DNA from: Triticum aestivum
Taxonomy: Eukaryota; Streptophyta; Magnoliopsida; Poales; Poaceae
Assembly (NCBI RefSeq): GCF_018294505.1
Contig: NC_057812.1
Coordinates: forward strand, 61,326,013 to 61,390,012
DNA length: 64,000 nucleotides
Direction: 5' to 3'
The notes beneath the pieces are model-generated. The model saw only the letters and a program-made list of their open reading frames with translations, ran no database searches and was not told the origin of the DNA. Below, piece by piece: positions 1-10,650 of this stretch (position 1 is its first letter; the number at the start of each line of letters is the position of its first letter). Made by a program: the position numbers and the translations under genes.

Positions 1-629
1 CATAGCAACATCAATATTAGAACATAATGGATACTAGGGATCAAACCCTAACAAAACTAACTCGATTACATGATAAATCTCATCCAACCCATCACCGTCC
101 AGCAAGCCTACAATGGAATTACTCACGCACGACGGTGAGCATCATGAAATTGGTGATGGAGGAAGGTTGCTGATGACGATGGCGATGGATTCCCCTCTCC
201 GGAGCCCCGAACGGACTTCAGATCAGCCCTCCCGAGAGAGATTAGGGCTTGGTGGCGGCTCTGTATCGCAAAACGTGATGAATACTTCTCTCTGATTTTT
301 TTCTCCCCGAACATGAATATATAGAGCTGGAGTTGAGGTCGGTGGAGCTCCAGGGGGGCCACGAGGCAGGGGGCGCGCCCCCCACCCTCGTGGATAGGGT
401 GTGGGCCCCTGACGTAGATTCTTTCGCCAGTATTTTTTGTATATTCCAAAAATATTCTCCGTTGATTTTCAGGTCATTCCGAGAACTTTTATTTCTGCAC
501 AAAAATAACACCATGGCAATTCTGGTGAAAACAACGTCAGTCCGGGTTAGTTCCATTCAAATCATGCAAGTTAGAGTCCAAAACAAGGGAAAAAGTGTTT
601 GGAAAAGTAGATAAGATGGAGACATATCA
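1..629 (-). repeat. 3' LTR of element A (partial)
   Basis: This is the 5' part of the 3' LTR on the minus strand. It ends at 629 with the TGATATGTCTCC terminus in reverse complement and is collinear with 22634-23269 of the 5' LTR. It holds a TATA box on the minus strand (315-324, CTATATATTC). Just upstream in transcription order lies a GC-rich dyad (359-393) with a GGCGCGCC core. The rest of the LTR lies left of the window. Small ORFs across it are not genes. Confidence 0.9.
315..324 (-). promoter_or_regulatory. TATA box of the element A 3' LTR
   Basis: The minus strand reads CTATATATTC, with a GC-rich dyad about 35 bases upstream and a purine-rich leader downstream. In the 5' LTR the matching site (22956-22965) reads CTGTATATTC and is partly mutated. 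Confidence 0.6.
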
Positions 630-644
630 ACTCCCCCAAGCTTA
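630..644 (-). other. Polypurine tract of element A
   Basis: The minus strand reads TAAGCTTGGGGGAGT immediately before the LTR terminus at 629, where a plus-strand primer is expected. The same 15 bases recur at 2634-2648. Confidence 0.8.
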
Positions 645-2633
645 AACCTTTGCTTGTCCTTAAGGAATTCAGTTGATAAACTGAAAGTGATAAAGAAAAA
701 CTTTTACAAACTTTGTTTGCTCTTGTTGTTGTAAATATGTAAAGCCATCATTCAAGTTTTCAGCAAAGATTATGAACTAACCATATTCATAATAACATTT
801 AGGTCTCATGTTTACTCATATCAATGAGATAATCAACTAGCGAGCAATAATAATAAATCTCGGATGACAACACTTTCTCAAAACAATCATAATATGATAT
901 AACAAGATGGTATCTTGCTAGCCCTTTCTGAGACCGCAAAACATAAATGCAGAGCACCTCGGAAGATCAAGGGCTAACTGGAAATTGTAATTCATGGTAA
1001 AAGAGATCCAGTCACAGTCATACTCAATGTAAACTAATAGTAATCCATGCAAATGACAGCGATGCTCTCCAACTAGTGTTTTTTAATAAGAGGATGATGA
1101 CTCAACATAAAAGTAAATAGATAGGCCCTTCGCAGAGGGAAGCAGGGATTTGTAGAGCTGCGAGAGGTCGATTTTGAAATAGAGATAAATAATATTTTGA
1201 GTGGTATAATTTCATTGTCAACATAACAACCGAGAGATCTCGATATCTTCTATCCTACACACATTATAGGCGGTTCCCAAATAGAATGGTAAAGTTTATA
1301 CTCCCCCTACCACAAACAAACATCAATCCATGGCTTGTCCGAAACAACGGGTGCCTCCAACTAACAAAAATACTAGGGGAGTTTTGTTTGCAATTATTTT
1401 GATTTGATTTGAGCATGGGACTGGGCATCCCGGTTACCAGCCATTTTCTCGTGAATGAGGAGCGCAGTCCACTCCTCTTGAGAATAACCCGCCTAGAATG
1501 GCAGATATAGGCAACCCTAGTTGAAACATGAGCTATTCGAGCATACAAAACGGAATTTCATTTGAAGGTTTAGAGTTTGGCACATACAAATTTACTTGGA
1601 ACGGCAGGTAGATACCGCATATAGGAAGGTACGGTGAAGTCATATGGAATAACTTTTGGTGTTTATGGAAGTGGATGCTCAAGCAGTATTCCCGCTTAGT
1701 ACAAGTGAAGGCTAGAAAGAGACTGGGAAGCGACCAGTTAGAGAGCAACAACAGTCATGAACATGCATTAAAACTAATCAACACTGAATGCAAGCATGAG
1801 TAGGATATAATTCACCATGAACATAAATATCGTGGAGGCTATGTTGATTTTGTTTCAACTACATGCGTGAACATGTGCCAAGTCAAGCCACTCGAAACGT
1901 TCAAAGGAGGATACCACCCTATCATACCACATCACAACCATTTTAATAGCATGTTGGCACGCAAGGTAAACCATTATGAACTCCTAGCTAATTAAGCATG
2001 GCATGAGCACCTATAATCTCTAATTGTCATTGCAAACATGTTTCATTCATAATAGGCTGAATCAGGAACGATGAACTAATCATAATTACAAAAACAAGAT
2101 AGGTCGAGTTCATACCAGTTTTTCTCATCGCAATCAGTCCATCATATATCGTCATTATTGCCTTTCACTTGCACAACCAAATAGTGTGGATAATAATAAT
2201 AGTGCACGTGCATTGGACTAAGCTGGAACCTGCAAGCACACAATACAAGGGAGAAGACAAGGTAATATGGGCTCTTGGTTAAATCAACAATAATGCATCT
2301 GACAGCCACTCAACAATTTCATCATGGTTTTCTCCTCTCAACCCCCAAAGGAAAGAAAAGAAACAAAACTATTTACATGGGAAAGCTCCCAACAAGCAAA
2401 AGAAGAACGAGATATCTTTTTGGTTTTTGTTAATTACTAATACTACAAGCATGGAAAGTAGACTAGCTAAAAGTTACAACAATTTTTTTTGGTTTTTCTT
2501 AAGGTTTTTCAAACACACAAGAAGAATGCTGGAAAATAAAATAAACTAGCATGGATGATACAGTGAAAAAGTATGAGCACCGGCAACTGGAATGAGTGTG
2601 TGAACATGAATGTAATGTCGGTGAGGAATACAT
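645..2633 (-). other. Non-coding 3' internal region of element A
   Basis: About 2 kb between the env-position gene and the 3' polypurine tract. It is AT-rich, has stops in all frames and no ORF with recognisable domains. In this family position it would be a long 3' untranslated region. I see no separate gene or mobile element in it. Confidence 0.6.
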
Positions 2634-2648
2634 ACTCCCCCAAGCTTA
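2634..2648 (-). other. Second, internal copy of the polypurine tract in element A
   Basis: An exact 15-base copy of the 3' polypurine tract lies directly downstream of the env-position gene. It overlaps a small dyad (about 2645-2663: CTTAGGC and GGCCTAAG around TTTT). It could act as an internal plus-strand primer or be a duplication relic. Confidence 0.5.
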
Positions 2649-2658
2649 GGCTTTTGGC

Positions 2659-3751
2659 CTAAGTTGGTCTATGCCCATGGATCAAAATGGTCCCCTCAAG
2701 TGTACTGAGGAGGGTCCTCGGGGTGCCACTGGTTTGCGATCTCCTTCGGATCCCACTGATAAACCGACTGCCGATAAGGATCAAGGGGTGGCTCCAGCTC
2801 GGGCTCTGGGGATCGTGTTCGCTCCCAATATGCATAAATGTCATCGGGCAGGATGATATATGTGCCTGAATAAATGATAAACAAAGAAGGTGCATGCACG
2901 GTAATAATCTGACAAGTCTTTTCACTGAATACCAAGTTATAAATGGGTCTCTTCTCCTTATCATCGCGAATAAAATGAAGTGCTACCATACTTTTATAAT
3001 CTAAGAAAATAGGGGGTAACACCTTTTCTTCTTTCTCATAGTGTCTAATAGGTATCTCAAAATATTTAGCAAGACGCAAAGCAAAGATACCTCCAAAAAT
3101 GGGGCCCTTTGTACGGTTCAGACTCAACCGTTTAGCAACCATAGCACCTAAACTGAAAGTTCTGTGACAGAATAAAGCATGCGCAAAATGGCGAGGTCAG
3201 GGGCACTGAGGCCCCCACTGTTCCCGCGGCCAATTAAACATCTACTAGCGAATAATTGCATAGTAGCGTAGAACAGGAAAATGTATGATAGTAGTTCTTG
3301 CCTCTGACACTTTTCTCGTTTCCCCTACAGCAATCATATCAATAAATCCTACCACATCCTTAGGATGTGGTTCCTCGATGCTGCCCTCAAAAGGCAACTT
3401 GCAAACCGCACAAAAATTATAAAGTGACATCTCCTTAAACTCATCATATAAATAAAAGTCCGCCGAAGATGGCGACCTCCTAGCATGGAAATGAAATTTT
3501 TTCACAAAAATATTAGTGAGTAGGAGATACTGTTCGAGCTGGTCGTGGAGGAAGTCGGTGAGGCCTACATTCTCAGCCAAATAATAAAAGTCTTCACAAA
3601 TCTTGGATGCTCTCAAGAACTCATCACAAGGCCATTCGCATGGCCAAACCTCCGCAGTGTGAGGGAGATTATATTTGGGTTTCTTATTCTCTTCACTTTG
3701 CTTATCCTTGGAGCTTCGGCTCGAAGAGCCCGTCAAAAATCTCTTCATCAT
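2659..3751 (-). pseudogene. ATHILA ORF-1-like gene in env position (broken)
   Basis: Two minus-strand reading frames, 3751-3245 (168 codons) and 3142-2659 (protein ATG at 3142), together resemble the ATHILA ORF-1-type protein of plant Athila/Sabrina-like Gypsy elements. That protein has no established function and sits between pol and the 3' LTR, where env lies in retroviruses. The first part starts with a serine- and lysine-rich segment, and the second holds the conserved block around MVAKRLSLNRTKGP. The gene is broken by an in-frame TAG pair after residue 168 and by frame changes between about 3245 and 3142. I see no clear signal peptide or membrane segment in the readable parts, so an envelope role is only positional. 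The assignment is from memory of the family and a Pfam search would settle it. Confidence 0.65.
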
Positions 3752-4510
3752 TTTCTGAAAATTTCTGAAAATTTTAGTAACTTAAAATAAAAGTGAACCA
3801 AACTCAACAAGATTGGTAGCAACTACTCCCACAAGTGCTTAGAGGCCATATCATGCAATAGAACTACTTGGGACCAAATAAAATTGACATGCAAGCTCAA
3901 GAACAGGGTCACCTAAGCAGCAAAAATTTGCAATAAATAAAGCACTAGAACAAAAACTAATTGGACCATTGGAGGAGTCACATACTGAAGAACAATCCCC
4001 CAAAGCAGTTTTGTGAATGGTGCTTTGAGCAAGGAGATCGAAAATGGCAGCAAGATGAGCTAGAACTCAGGTTTGAGTTGGTGGAGGATTTTTTCTGAAG
4101 GAAGACGAAGTGTGTGGGTGCAAGAATAAGTGGAGGGGGCCATGAGGGGTCCACGAGGCAGGGGGCGCGCCCTCCACCCTCGTGGGCACATGGTGGGTCC
4201 CCCTGGTGTGTTCTCAGTGCCAATAATTCTTAAATATTCTATAAAAATCATATTTCATTTTCAGGACATTTGGAGAACTTTTATTTTAGGGGTATTTTTT
4301 ATTGCAAGGATAATTCAGAAAACAGACAGAAAATACTATTTTTGCTTTATTAAATCTAAATAACAGAAAGTAAAAAGAGGATACAGAAAGTTGTGTTTTC
4401 TAACTTCATCCATCTCATGCTCATCAAAAGGAATCCACTAACAAGGTTGATCAAGTCTTGTTAACAAACTCATTCCGAATTGCATGAAACCGGAGAATTT
4501 TCGAATAACA
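3752..4510 (-). other. Leader of the env-position gene, containing an LTR-U3-like module
   Basis: No coding sequence is visible. Positions about 4130-4300 are collinear with the U3 part of the LTR of the same element (about 345-510). They share a near-identical GC dyad (4150-4185 versus 359-393) followed by a tract ending in TTTTCAGG and GAGAACTTTTATTT (plus strand). Transcribed leftwards, this module would lead straight into the ATHILA-like gene starting at 3751. I infer an internal promoter or a relic of an older LTR. Confidence 0.55.
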
Positions 4511-5278
4511 CTAGGTTACCTCAACGGGGATATGCACATCCCCAACAATAAGAATGTCATAATTCTTCTTGACAGTAGGAAGAGGAAATTCAAAACCTCC
4601 AATAATAATCACTGAAATTTTTCCAATAGAATTGATACTATGGACTTGAGGTTGTTTCCTCGGAAAGTGTACCATATGCTCATTACCATTAACATGAAAA
4701 GTGACATTGCCTTTGTTGCAATCAATAACAGCCCCTTCAGTATTCAGAAAGGGTCTACCAAGAATAATAGACATACTATCGTCCTCGGGAATATCAAGAA
4801 TAACAAAGTCCGTTAAGATAGTAACGTTTGCAACCACAATAGGCACATCCTCACAAATACCGACAGGTATAGCAGTTGATTTATCAGCCATTTGCAAAGA
4901 TATTTCAGTAGGTGTCAACTTATTCAAATCAAGTCTACGATATAAAGAGAGAGGCATCACACAAACACCGGCTCCAAGATCACATAAAGCAGTTTTAACA
5001 TAGTTTCTTTTAATGGAGCATGGTATAGTTGGTACTCCTGGATCTCCTAGTTTCTTAGGTATTCCACCTTTAAAAGTATAATTAGCAAGCATGGTGGAAA
5101 TTTCACCTTCCGGTATCTTTCTCTTATTTGTGACAATATCTTTCATATAATTAGCATAAGGATTCATTTTAAGCATATCAGTCAAACGCATACGCAAAAA
5201 GATAGGTCTAATCATTTTAGCAAAGCGCTCAAAATCCTCAGCATCCTTTTTCTTGGATGGTTTAGGAGGAAAAGGCAT
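4511..5278 (-). pseudogene. Retropepsin-like protease region of element A
   Basis: The 255-codon frame encodes an aspartic protease domain of plant Gypsy type that would mature the Gag polyprotein. The catalytic DLGAG motif is near residue 100, where the usual motif is D-T/S-G-A; DLGA is common in this plant group. The second conserved motif IILGRPFL is near residue 168. The frame is open to a stop at 4511 but is cut off from gag by frameshifts upstream, so it is no longer translatable from the gag start. No reverse transcriptase follows: the next coding sequence is the ATHILA-like gene. Confidence 0.8.
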
Positions 5279-5940
5279 GGGTTTCTGAACCCATGGTTCT
5301 CTTTCTTTACCGTGCTTCCTAGCAACGAAGTCTCTCTTATCATAACGGTGATTCTTTGATTGTGGGTTATCAAGATCAACAACATGTTCAATCTCTACAT
5401 CATTGTTATTGCTAGGTTGAGCATCAACATGAACATCATTATTAACATTACCACTAGGTTCATGTTCATCACCAGATTGTGTTTAACATCGGAAAGAGAA
5501 ATATCATTGGGATTCTCAGGTGTGTCTACAACAGGTTCACTAGAAGCATGCAAAGTCCTATCATTTTTCTTTTTTCTTCTTATTAGAAGAACTAGGTGCA
5601 TCAACATTAGTTCTCTGAGAATCTTGCTCAATTCTCTTAGGGTGGCCCTCAGGATACAAAGGTTCCTGAGTCATTTTACCCCCTCTAGTGATAACTCTAA
5701 TAGCATTATCATTTTTCTTATTATTTAATTCATTGAACAAATCATTCTGAGCCTTAAGTACTTGTTCTACTTGAGTGGTAACCATAGAAGCATGTTTACT
5801 AATAATTTTAATTTCACCTTTAACTCTAGACATATAATCACTCAAGTGTTCAATCATATAAGCACTGCGTTTCAATTGTCTACTAACATAAGCATTGAAG
5901 TTTTCTTATTTAACAATAAAATTATCAAACTCATCCAAGC
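5279..5940 (-). pseudogene. C-terminal part of element A gag (after element B insertion)
   Basis: This is the continuation of gag from 20503, rejoined across the ATTGG duplication. A lysine-rich coiled-coil-like segment (5875-5561) carries the tail of Gag. A TAA stop lies near 5906-5908. A frameshift in an A-rich run near 5565 moves the frame to 5631-5395, and a further change separates that from the protease frame. No CCHC zinc knuckle is visible. This part is non-functional. Confidence 0.7.
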
Positions 5941-5945
5941 ATTGG
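5941..5945. repeat. Target-site duplication of element B, left copy (ATTGG)
   Basis: ATTGG directly precedes the LTR terminus TGTAACGCCC and matches 20498-20502 exactly, which dates the insertion of B after A. Confidence 0.95.
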
Positions 5946-8900
5946 TGTAACGCCCTCGATGCGGCTATAGCTCCCACGTGTCGAGGCACGACTTAGAGAC
6001 ATAACCGCATTGAAAGCAATGTCGCAAGTTAGGCAATCATCACAACATCCCATGTAATGTATAATAAAAGGGGGAGATACATAGTTGGCTTACACTCGCC
6101 ACGTCACATCAAAGTACATAAATAACGTCCATCATTCAAACACTCATGGCCCGACTACGGCGCCAAAGTAGAAAAGAACCCAACATGCGACAAGGCCCCG
6201 AATCAAACCCCAACTAGGTACCACAACTGATCATCAGGAAAAGACACGTAGTAACGCTGAGAGTCCTCGTCGAACTGCCACTTGAGCTCGTACTCGTCAC
6301 CTGGAGCGGAATCACCTGGACCTGCATCTGGAGTTATAGTATCTGTGAGCCACAGGGACTCAGCAATCTCGCACCCTCGCGATCAAGACTATTTAAGCTT
6401 ATAGGAAGGGTAAGGGAAATATATGTGGAGCTGCAGCAAGCGACTAGCATATGTGGTGGCTAACTTATACGCAAAAGAGAGCGAGAAGAGGAGGCAAAGA
6501 GCGAGCGAGAAACTAGAGAACAACCTGCGCAAACATTACTCCAACACCGTGTCCACTTCCCGGACTCCGCCGAGAAGAGGCCATCACGGTAACACACACG
6601 GTTGAATCATTTTAATTAAGTTTATGTTTAAGTTATCTACAACCGGACATTAACAAATTCCCATCTGCCCATAACCGCGGGCACGGCTTTCGGAAGTTCA
6701 ATCCCTACAGGGGAGTCCCAACTTAGCCCATGACAAGCTCTCACGGTCAACGAAGGAATAGACCTCCTCCCAAGACATTCCGATCAGACTCGGTATCTCG
6801 GTAACTCAAGACACTTCGACAAGTTAAAACAAGACCAGCAACACCGCCCGAATGTGCCGACAAATCCCGATAGGAGCTGCACATATCTCTTTCTCAGGGC
6901 ACACTCAGATTGTCCTAGGTACGGGTAGGCCAGCCCAGAGTTGCCCCTGGTGGCCACCGGTAGCTGACAGGTGGACCAACACTCAGAGGAGCACTGGCCC
7001 GGGGGGGTAAAATAAGATGACCCTTGAGTCTGCAGAACCCAAGGGAAAGGAAGGCTAGGTGGTGAATGGTAAAACCAATGTTGGGCATTGCTGGAAAAGC
7101 TTTAATCAAGGCGAAATATCAAGGGGTTCCCATTATAACCCAACCGCGTAAGGAACGCAAAATCCGGGAACATAACACTGATATGACGGAAACTAGGGCG
7201 GCAAGAGTGGAACAAAACACTAGGCGAGAGGCCGAGCCTTCCACCCTTTACCAAGTATATAGATGCACTAAGATAACATAGCAATATAATGATATCCAAA
7301 CAAGTAAATATAAGTTCCAACAAGGAACGCCTCCAATCTTCACCTGCAACTAGCAACGCTATAAGAGGGGCTTAGCAAAGCGGTAACATAGCCAATCAAC
7401 GATTTGCTAGGACCATGGTGGGTTAGAGGTTCAACATGGCAATTGGGAGGCTGACAAGCAAAAGGTAGGCATCGTAGCATTGGCATAGCAAAAGAGCGAG
7501 CAACTAGCATAGCAAAGATAGTAGTGATTTCGAGGGTATGATCATCTTGCCTGCACAGTTGTCAGAGTTGACTGGATCCTCAAAAGCAAACTCAACGGGA
7601 TCCTCAAAAGCAAACTCGTCTCCCGGCTCTACCCAAACAAGACAAACAAGTAACAAGGATACAATCAACCACGTGCAAACTCAAACAATAATATGCAAAG
7701 ATGGGATGCTATGCGGGATGCGATGGGGGATGCAAAATGCAAGATGTGACAGGAAATGCATGAACATGGCCTCAAATTGGAAAACCAAGTGTGCCACTAT
7801 AAAGATGGGATGAAAACGCTTGAAAACGATATAAAGATCATTGGAATCGGAGTTACGGTTTGGAAATGGCAAGCGTTTTAAGATATGACACCGGTCTGCG
7901 ATTTTACAGCAAGTAGGCATCTAAATGCAACGAAATGAACATGCCACAGCCACCAAACATGACAACAAAATACATGGCAGGGATGCACACAAGATGCTTA
8001 ACAAAATCCTAGCACTGAGCTACGGCCAATTCATCCATTATGAGGTTCAAACAAGCATGGCAAAAACGCAAATGCAAAAACAGATTTCAGACTTAGTGAA
8101 ATTAACACTTGTCTGAAATTTCAGATCATGAAGCCCTCTTCGGAGCATCAAAACAACATGATACATGACCTGATTATGATAAATATGAACATGGCATGGA
8201 GCTACTCAACAAGCTTAACAAAAGACCCAAAGTGACCTGGGGCCAAAATGGGTCACAAAATATACTAACAAGCACACGAACATAGCTCAAACACAATCAG
8301 TTTTCAGACTTAGTGAAAACTGAGACATGCTGAAATATAACTAACGAAGGCATGTAAACGAGCTTGATGCACTCACTACGGTGCAAGTCATGGAAAGGCA
8401 AGCATACATCCATTAAGAAGGCACAAAATGCTAGCTAGACATGGCAAGGACAATGGCATAGCATGCACGGATCAACTGCAATAGCATCGGCAAAATCGCA
8501 AACAAGTTGACGATCTGCCCAGATTCACAACGAAGCAAAAGTAAAGCTCGATTGACTCAAGCTAGGGTGCTCCATAATTGCAAGTAAAGACATGGATGGG
8601 TAGAGAATAACATGATTAACAAAACTCCTTTACTGATCATCCTCGAAAGAGGCACGGAGCACTAGGAAACAAGCTGAACATATGGCATCATGAACTAAAT
8701 AATCCCAGACTTAGTGAAAACTACCAAGTCCCTGAAAACAGATTTACCGGGTGCCTCACTTTGCAAGTTTGCACAAGTCACCACACACATCCTAAAAATG
8801 CATGGGTTGCACATCTGGAAAGAAGACAAAATCCTTAACAAAACATATGAAGGACTCACAGGCATAGCATGCACACAATAATCATGGCAAAAATGACAAA

Positions 8901-9324
8901 AGTCTAAGATGAACTAGCGGATCCGACAATTAACTCATGAAGCCCTCTTCTAACAGCATTTCGAGCATCGAGATGAACTCAAATGAAAATGATGCAATGG
9001 AATGAAATGATGTACTCGTCGAGAAGAACATTTTGATATGCTATATGCCCAAATCGGAGCTACAGATGCGGAGATATCACCGGTCAAAGTATGCACAAAA
9101 ATTAAGGTTCGGGGAAGAAAAGTCAACCGAGGTGATTATTTTCCAGATCTGGATCTGGCGCGGTTCCCGGGGTTCGTCGCTGTTACTGTAGCTGCCGGAC
9201 TTGGAGAGGAGGAGGCCGGGCGTGGGGAGCTCGCCGGAGTGGAGGAGAGGCCGGGGCGGCTCGGGGCGCAGCAGTGGCCCGAGGCGGCGGGCGGTGGCGG
9301 CCGCCGGTGTAGAAGACGAGGCCG

Positions 9325-9954
9325 NNNNNNNNNNNNNNNNNNNNNNNNNNNNNNNNNNNNNNNNNNNNNNNNNNNNNNNNNNNNNNNNNNNNNNNNNNNN
9401 NNNNNNNNNNNNNNNNNNNNNNNNNNNNNNNNNNNNNNNNNNNNNNNNNNNNNNNNNNNNNNNNNNNNNNNNNNNNNNNNNNNNNNNNNNNNNNNNNNNN
9501 NNNNNNNNNNNNNNNNNNNNNNNNNNNNNNNNNNNNNNNNNNNNNNNNNNNNNNNNNNNNNNNNNNNNNNNNNNNNNNNNNNNNNNNNNNNNNNNNNNNN
9601 NNNNNNNNNNNNNNNNNNNNNNNNNNNNNNNNNNNNNNNNNNNNNNNNNNNNNNNNNNNNNNNNNNNNNNNNNNNNNNNNNNNNNNNNNNNNNNNNNNNN
9701 NNNNNNNNNNNNNNNNNNNNNNNNNNNNNNNNNNNNNNNNNNNNNNNNNNNNNNNNNNNNNNNNNNNNNNNNNNNNNNNNNNNNNNNNNNNNNNNNNNNN
9801 NNNNNNNNNNNNNNNNNNNNNNNNNNNNNNNNNNNNNNNNNNNNNNNNNNNNNNNNNNNNNNNNNNNNNNNNNNNNNNNNNNNNNNNNNNNNNNNNNNNN
9901 NNNNNNNNNNNNNNNNNNNNNNNNNNNNNNNNNNNNNNNNNNNNNNNNNNNNNN
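9325..9954. other. Assembly gap (630 N) in 3' LTR of element B
   Basis: The run of N interrupts the GC-richest part of the LTR. The other LTR copy has a gap at the equivalent place (19623-19923), pointing to a sequence-specific sequencing failure rather than biology. Confidence 0.99.
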
Positions 9955-10072
9955 CGGCGTGTTCGCTGCGGCGATGCGTCCGGTCGGATCAGACGTGTCC
10001 AGCCAGCGCGGGGATCCTTTTTTTTGGCTAGGGTTTCGTAGGAGGAGATGATCCGAAAACGGGGGGGGGGGG

Positions 10073-10081
10073 CTATTTATA
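10073..10081 (-). promoter_or_regulatory. TATA box of element B 3' LTR
   Basis: TATAAATAG on the minus strand, conserved at 19956-19964 in the other LTR. Transcription would start about 30 bases further left and run through the GC-rich leader. Confidence 0.7.
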
Positions 10082-10614
10082 GGCATAAGTGGAGCTAGGA
10101 GAGTCCAAATGAGGTGCGGTTTTCGGCCACGCGATCATGATCGAACGCTCTAGGTGATGGAGCAGAGTTTGGTGGGTTTTGGGCCAAATTGGAGGGGTGT
10201 TGGGCTGCAACACACACGAGGCCTTTTCGGTCCCTCGGTTAACCGTTGGAGTATCAAACGAAGTCCAAATGATACGAAACTTGACAGGCGGTCTACCGGT
10301 AGTAAACCAAGGCCGCTTGGCAAGTCTCGGTCCAATCCGGAAATGTTTAATCCCCACACACGAAAGAAAGCTAGAAATGGCCACCGGAGGAGAACGAAGC
10401 GCCGGAATGCAAAACGGACAACGGGGAAAATGCTCGAATGCATGAGATGAACACGTATGCGAATGCAATGCACATGATGACATGATATGAGAAGCATGAA
10501 AACGAAAACAACACACGGAGACAAAGACCCGAACCCGAGAAATAAATATAACTTAACGCCGGAAATGGCAAGAGTTGGAGTACAAATAGGGAAAGTTACA
10601 TCCGGGGTGTTACA

Positions 10615-10632
10615 ACACTCCACCACTACGAA
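10615..10632 (-). other. Polypurine tract of element B
   Basis: The minus strand reads GTAGTGGTGGAGTG just before the 3' LTR terminus. It is purine-rich in the expected position. Confidence 0.6.
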
Positions 10633-10650
10633 AGGATCTCGTACCGAGAT

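Larger units (their letters stand above)
5946..10614 (-). repeat. 3' LTR of element B
   Basis: About 4.67 kb including a 630-base N run (9325-9954). The termini are TG and CA (TGTAACGCCC at 5946, GGTGTTACA at 10614). The transcription start side is marked by a TATAAATAG box on the minus strand at 10073-10081, next to a run of 12 G on the plus strand (10061-10072) and a GC-rich segment that contains the gap. ORFs crossing the gap or on the reverse strand near 10100-10600 are chance frames. Confidence 0.93.

Noticed and set aside
9038..10086. Long frames on both strands around 9038-10086
   Set aside because: They exist only because the 630-base N run has no stop codons; the flanks are GC-rich LTR sequence.
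10073..10626. Minus-strand frames of 147-158 codons, repeated at 19956-20539
   Set aside because: They lie in both LTR copies of B, upstream of the TATA box, with no family resemblance.
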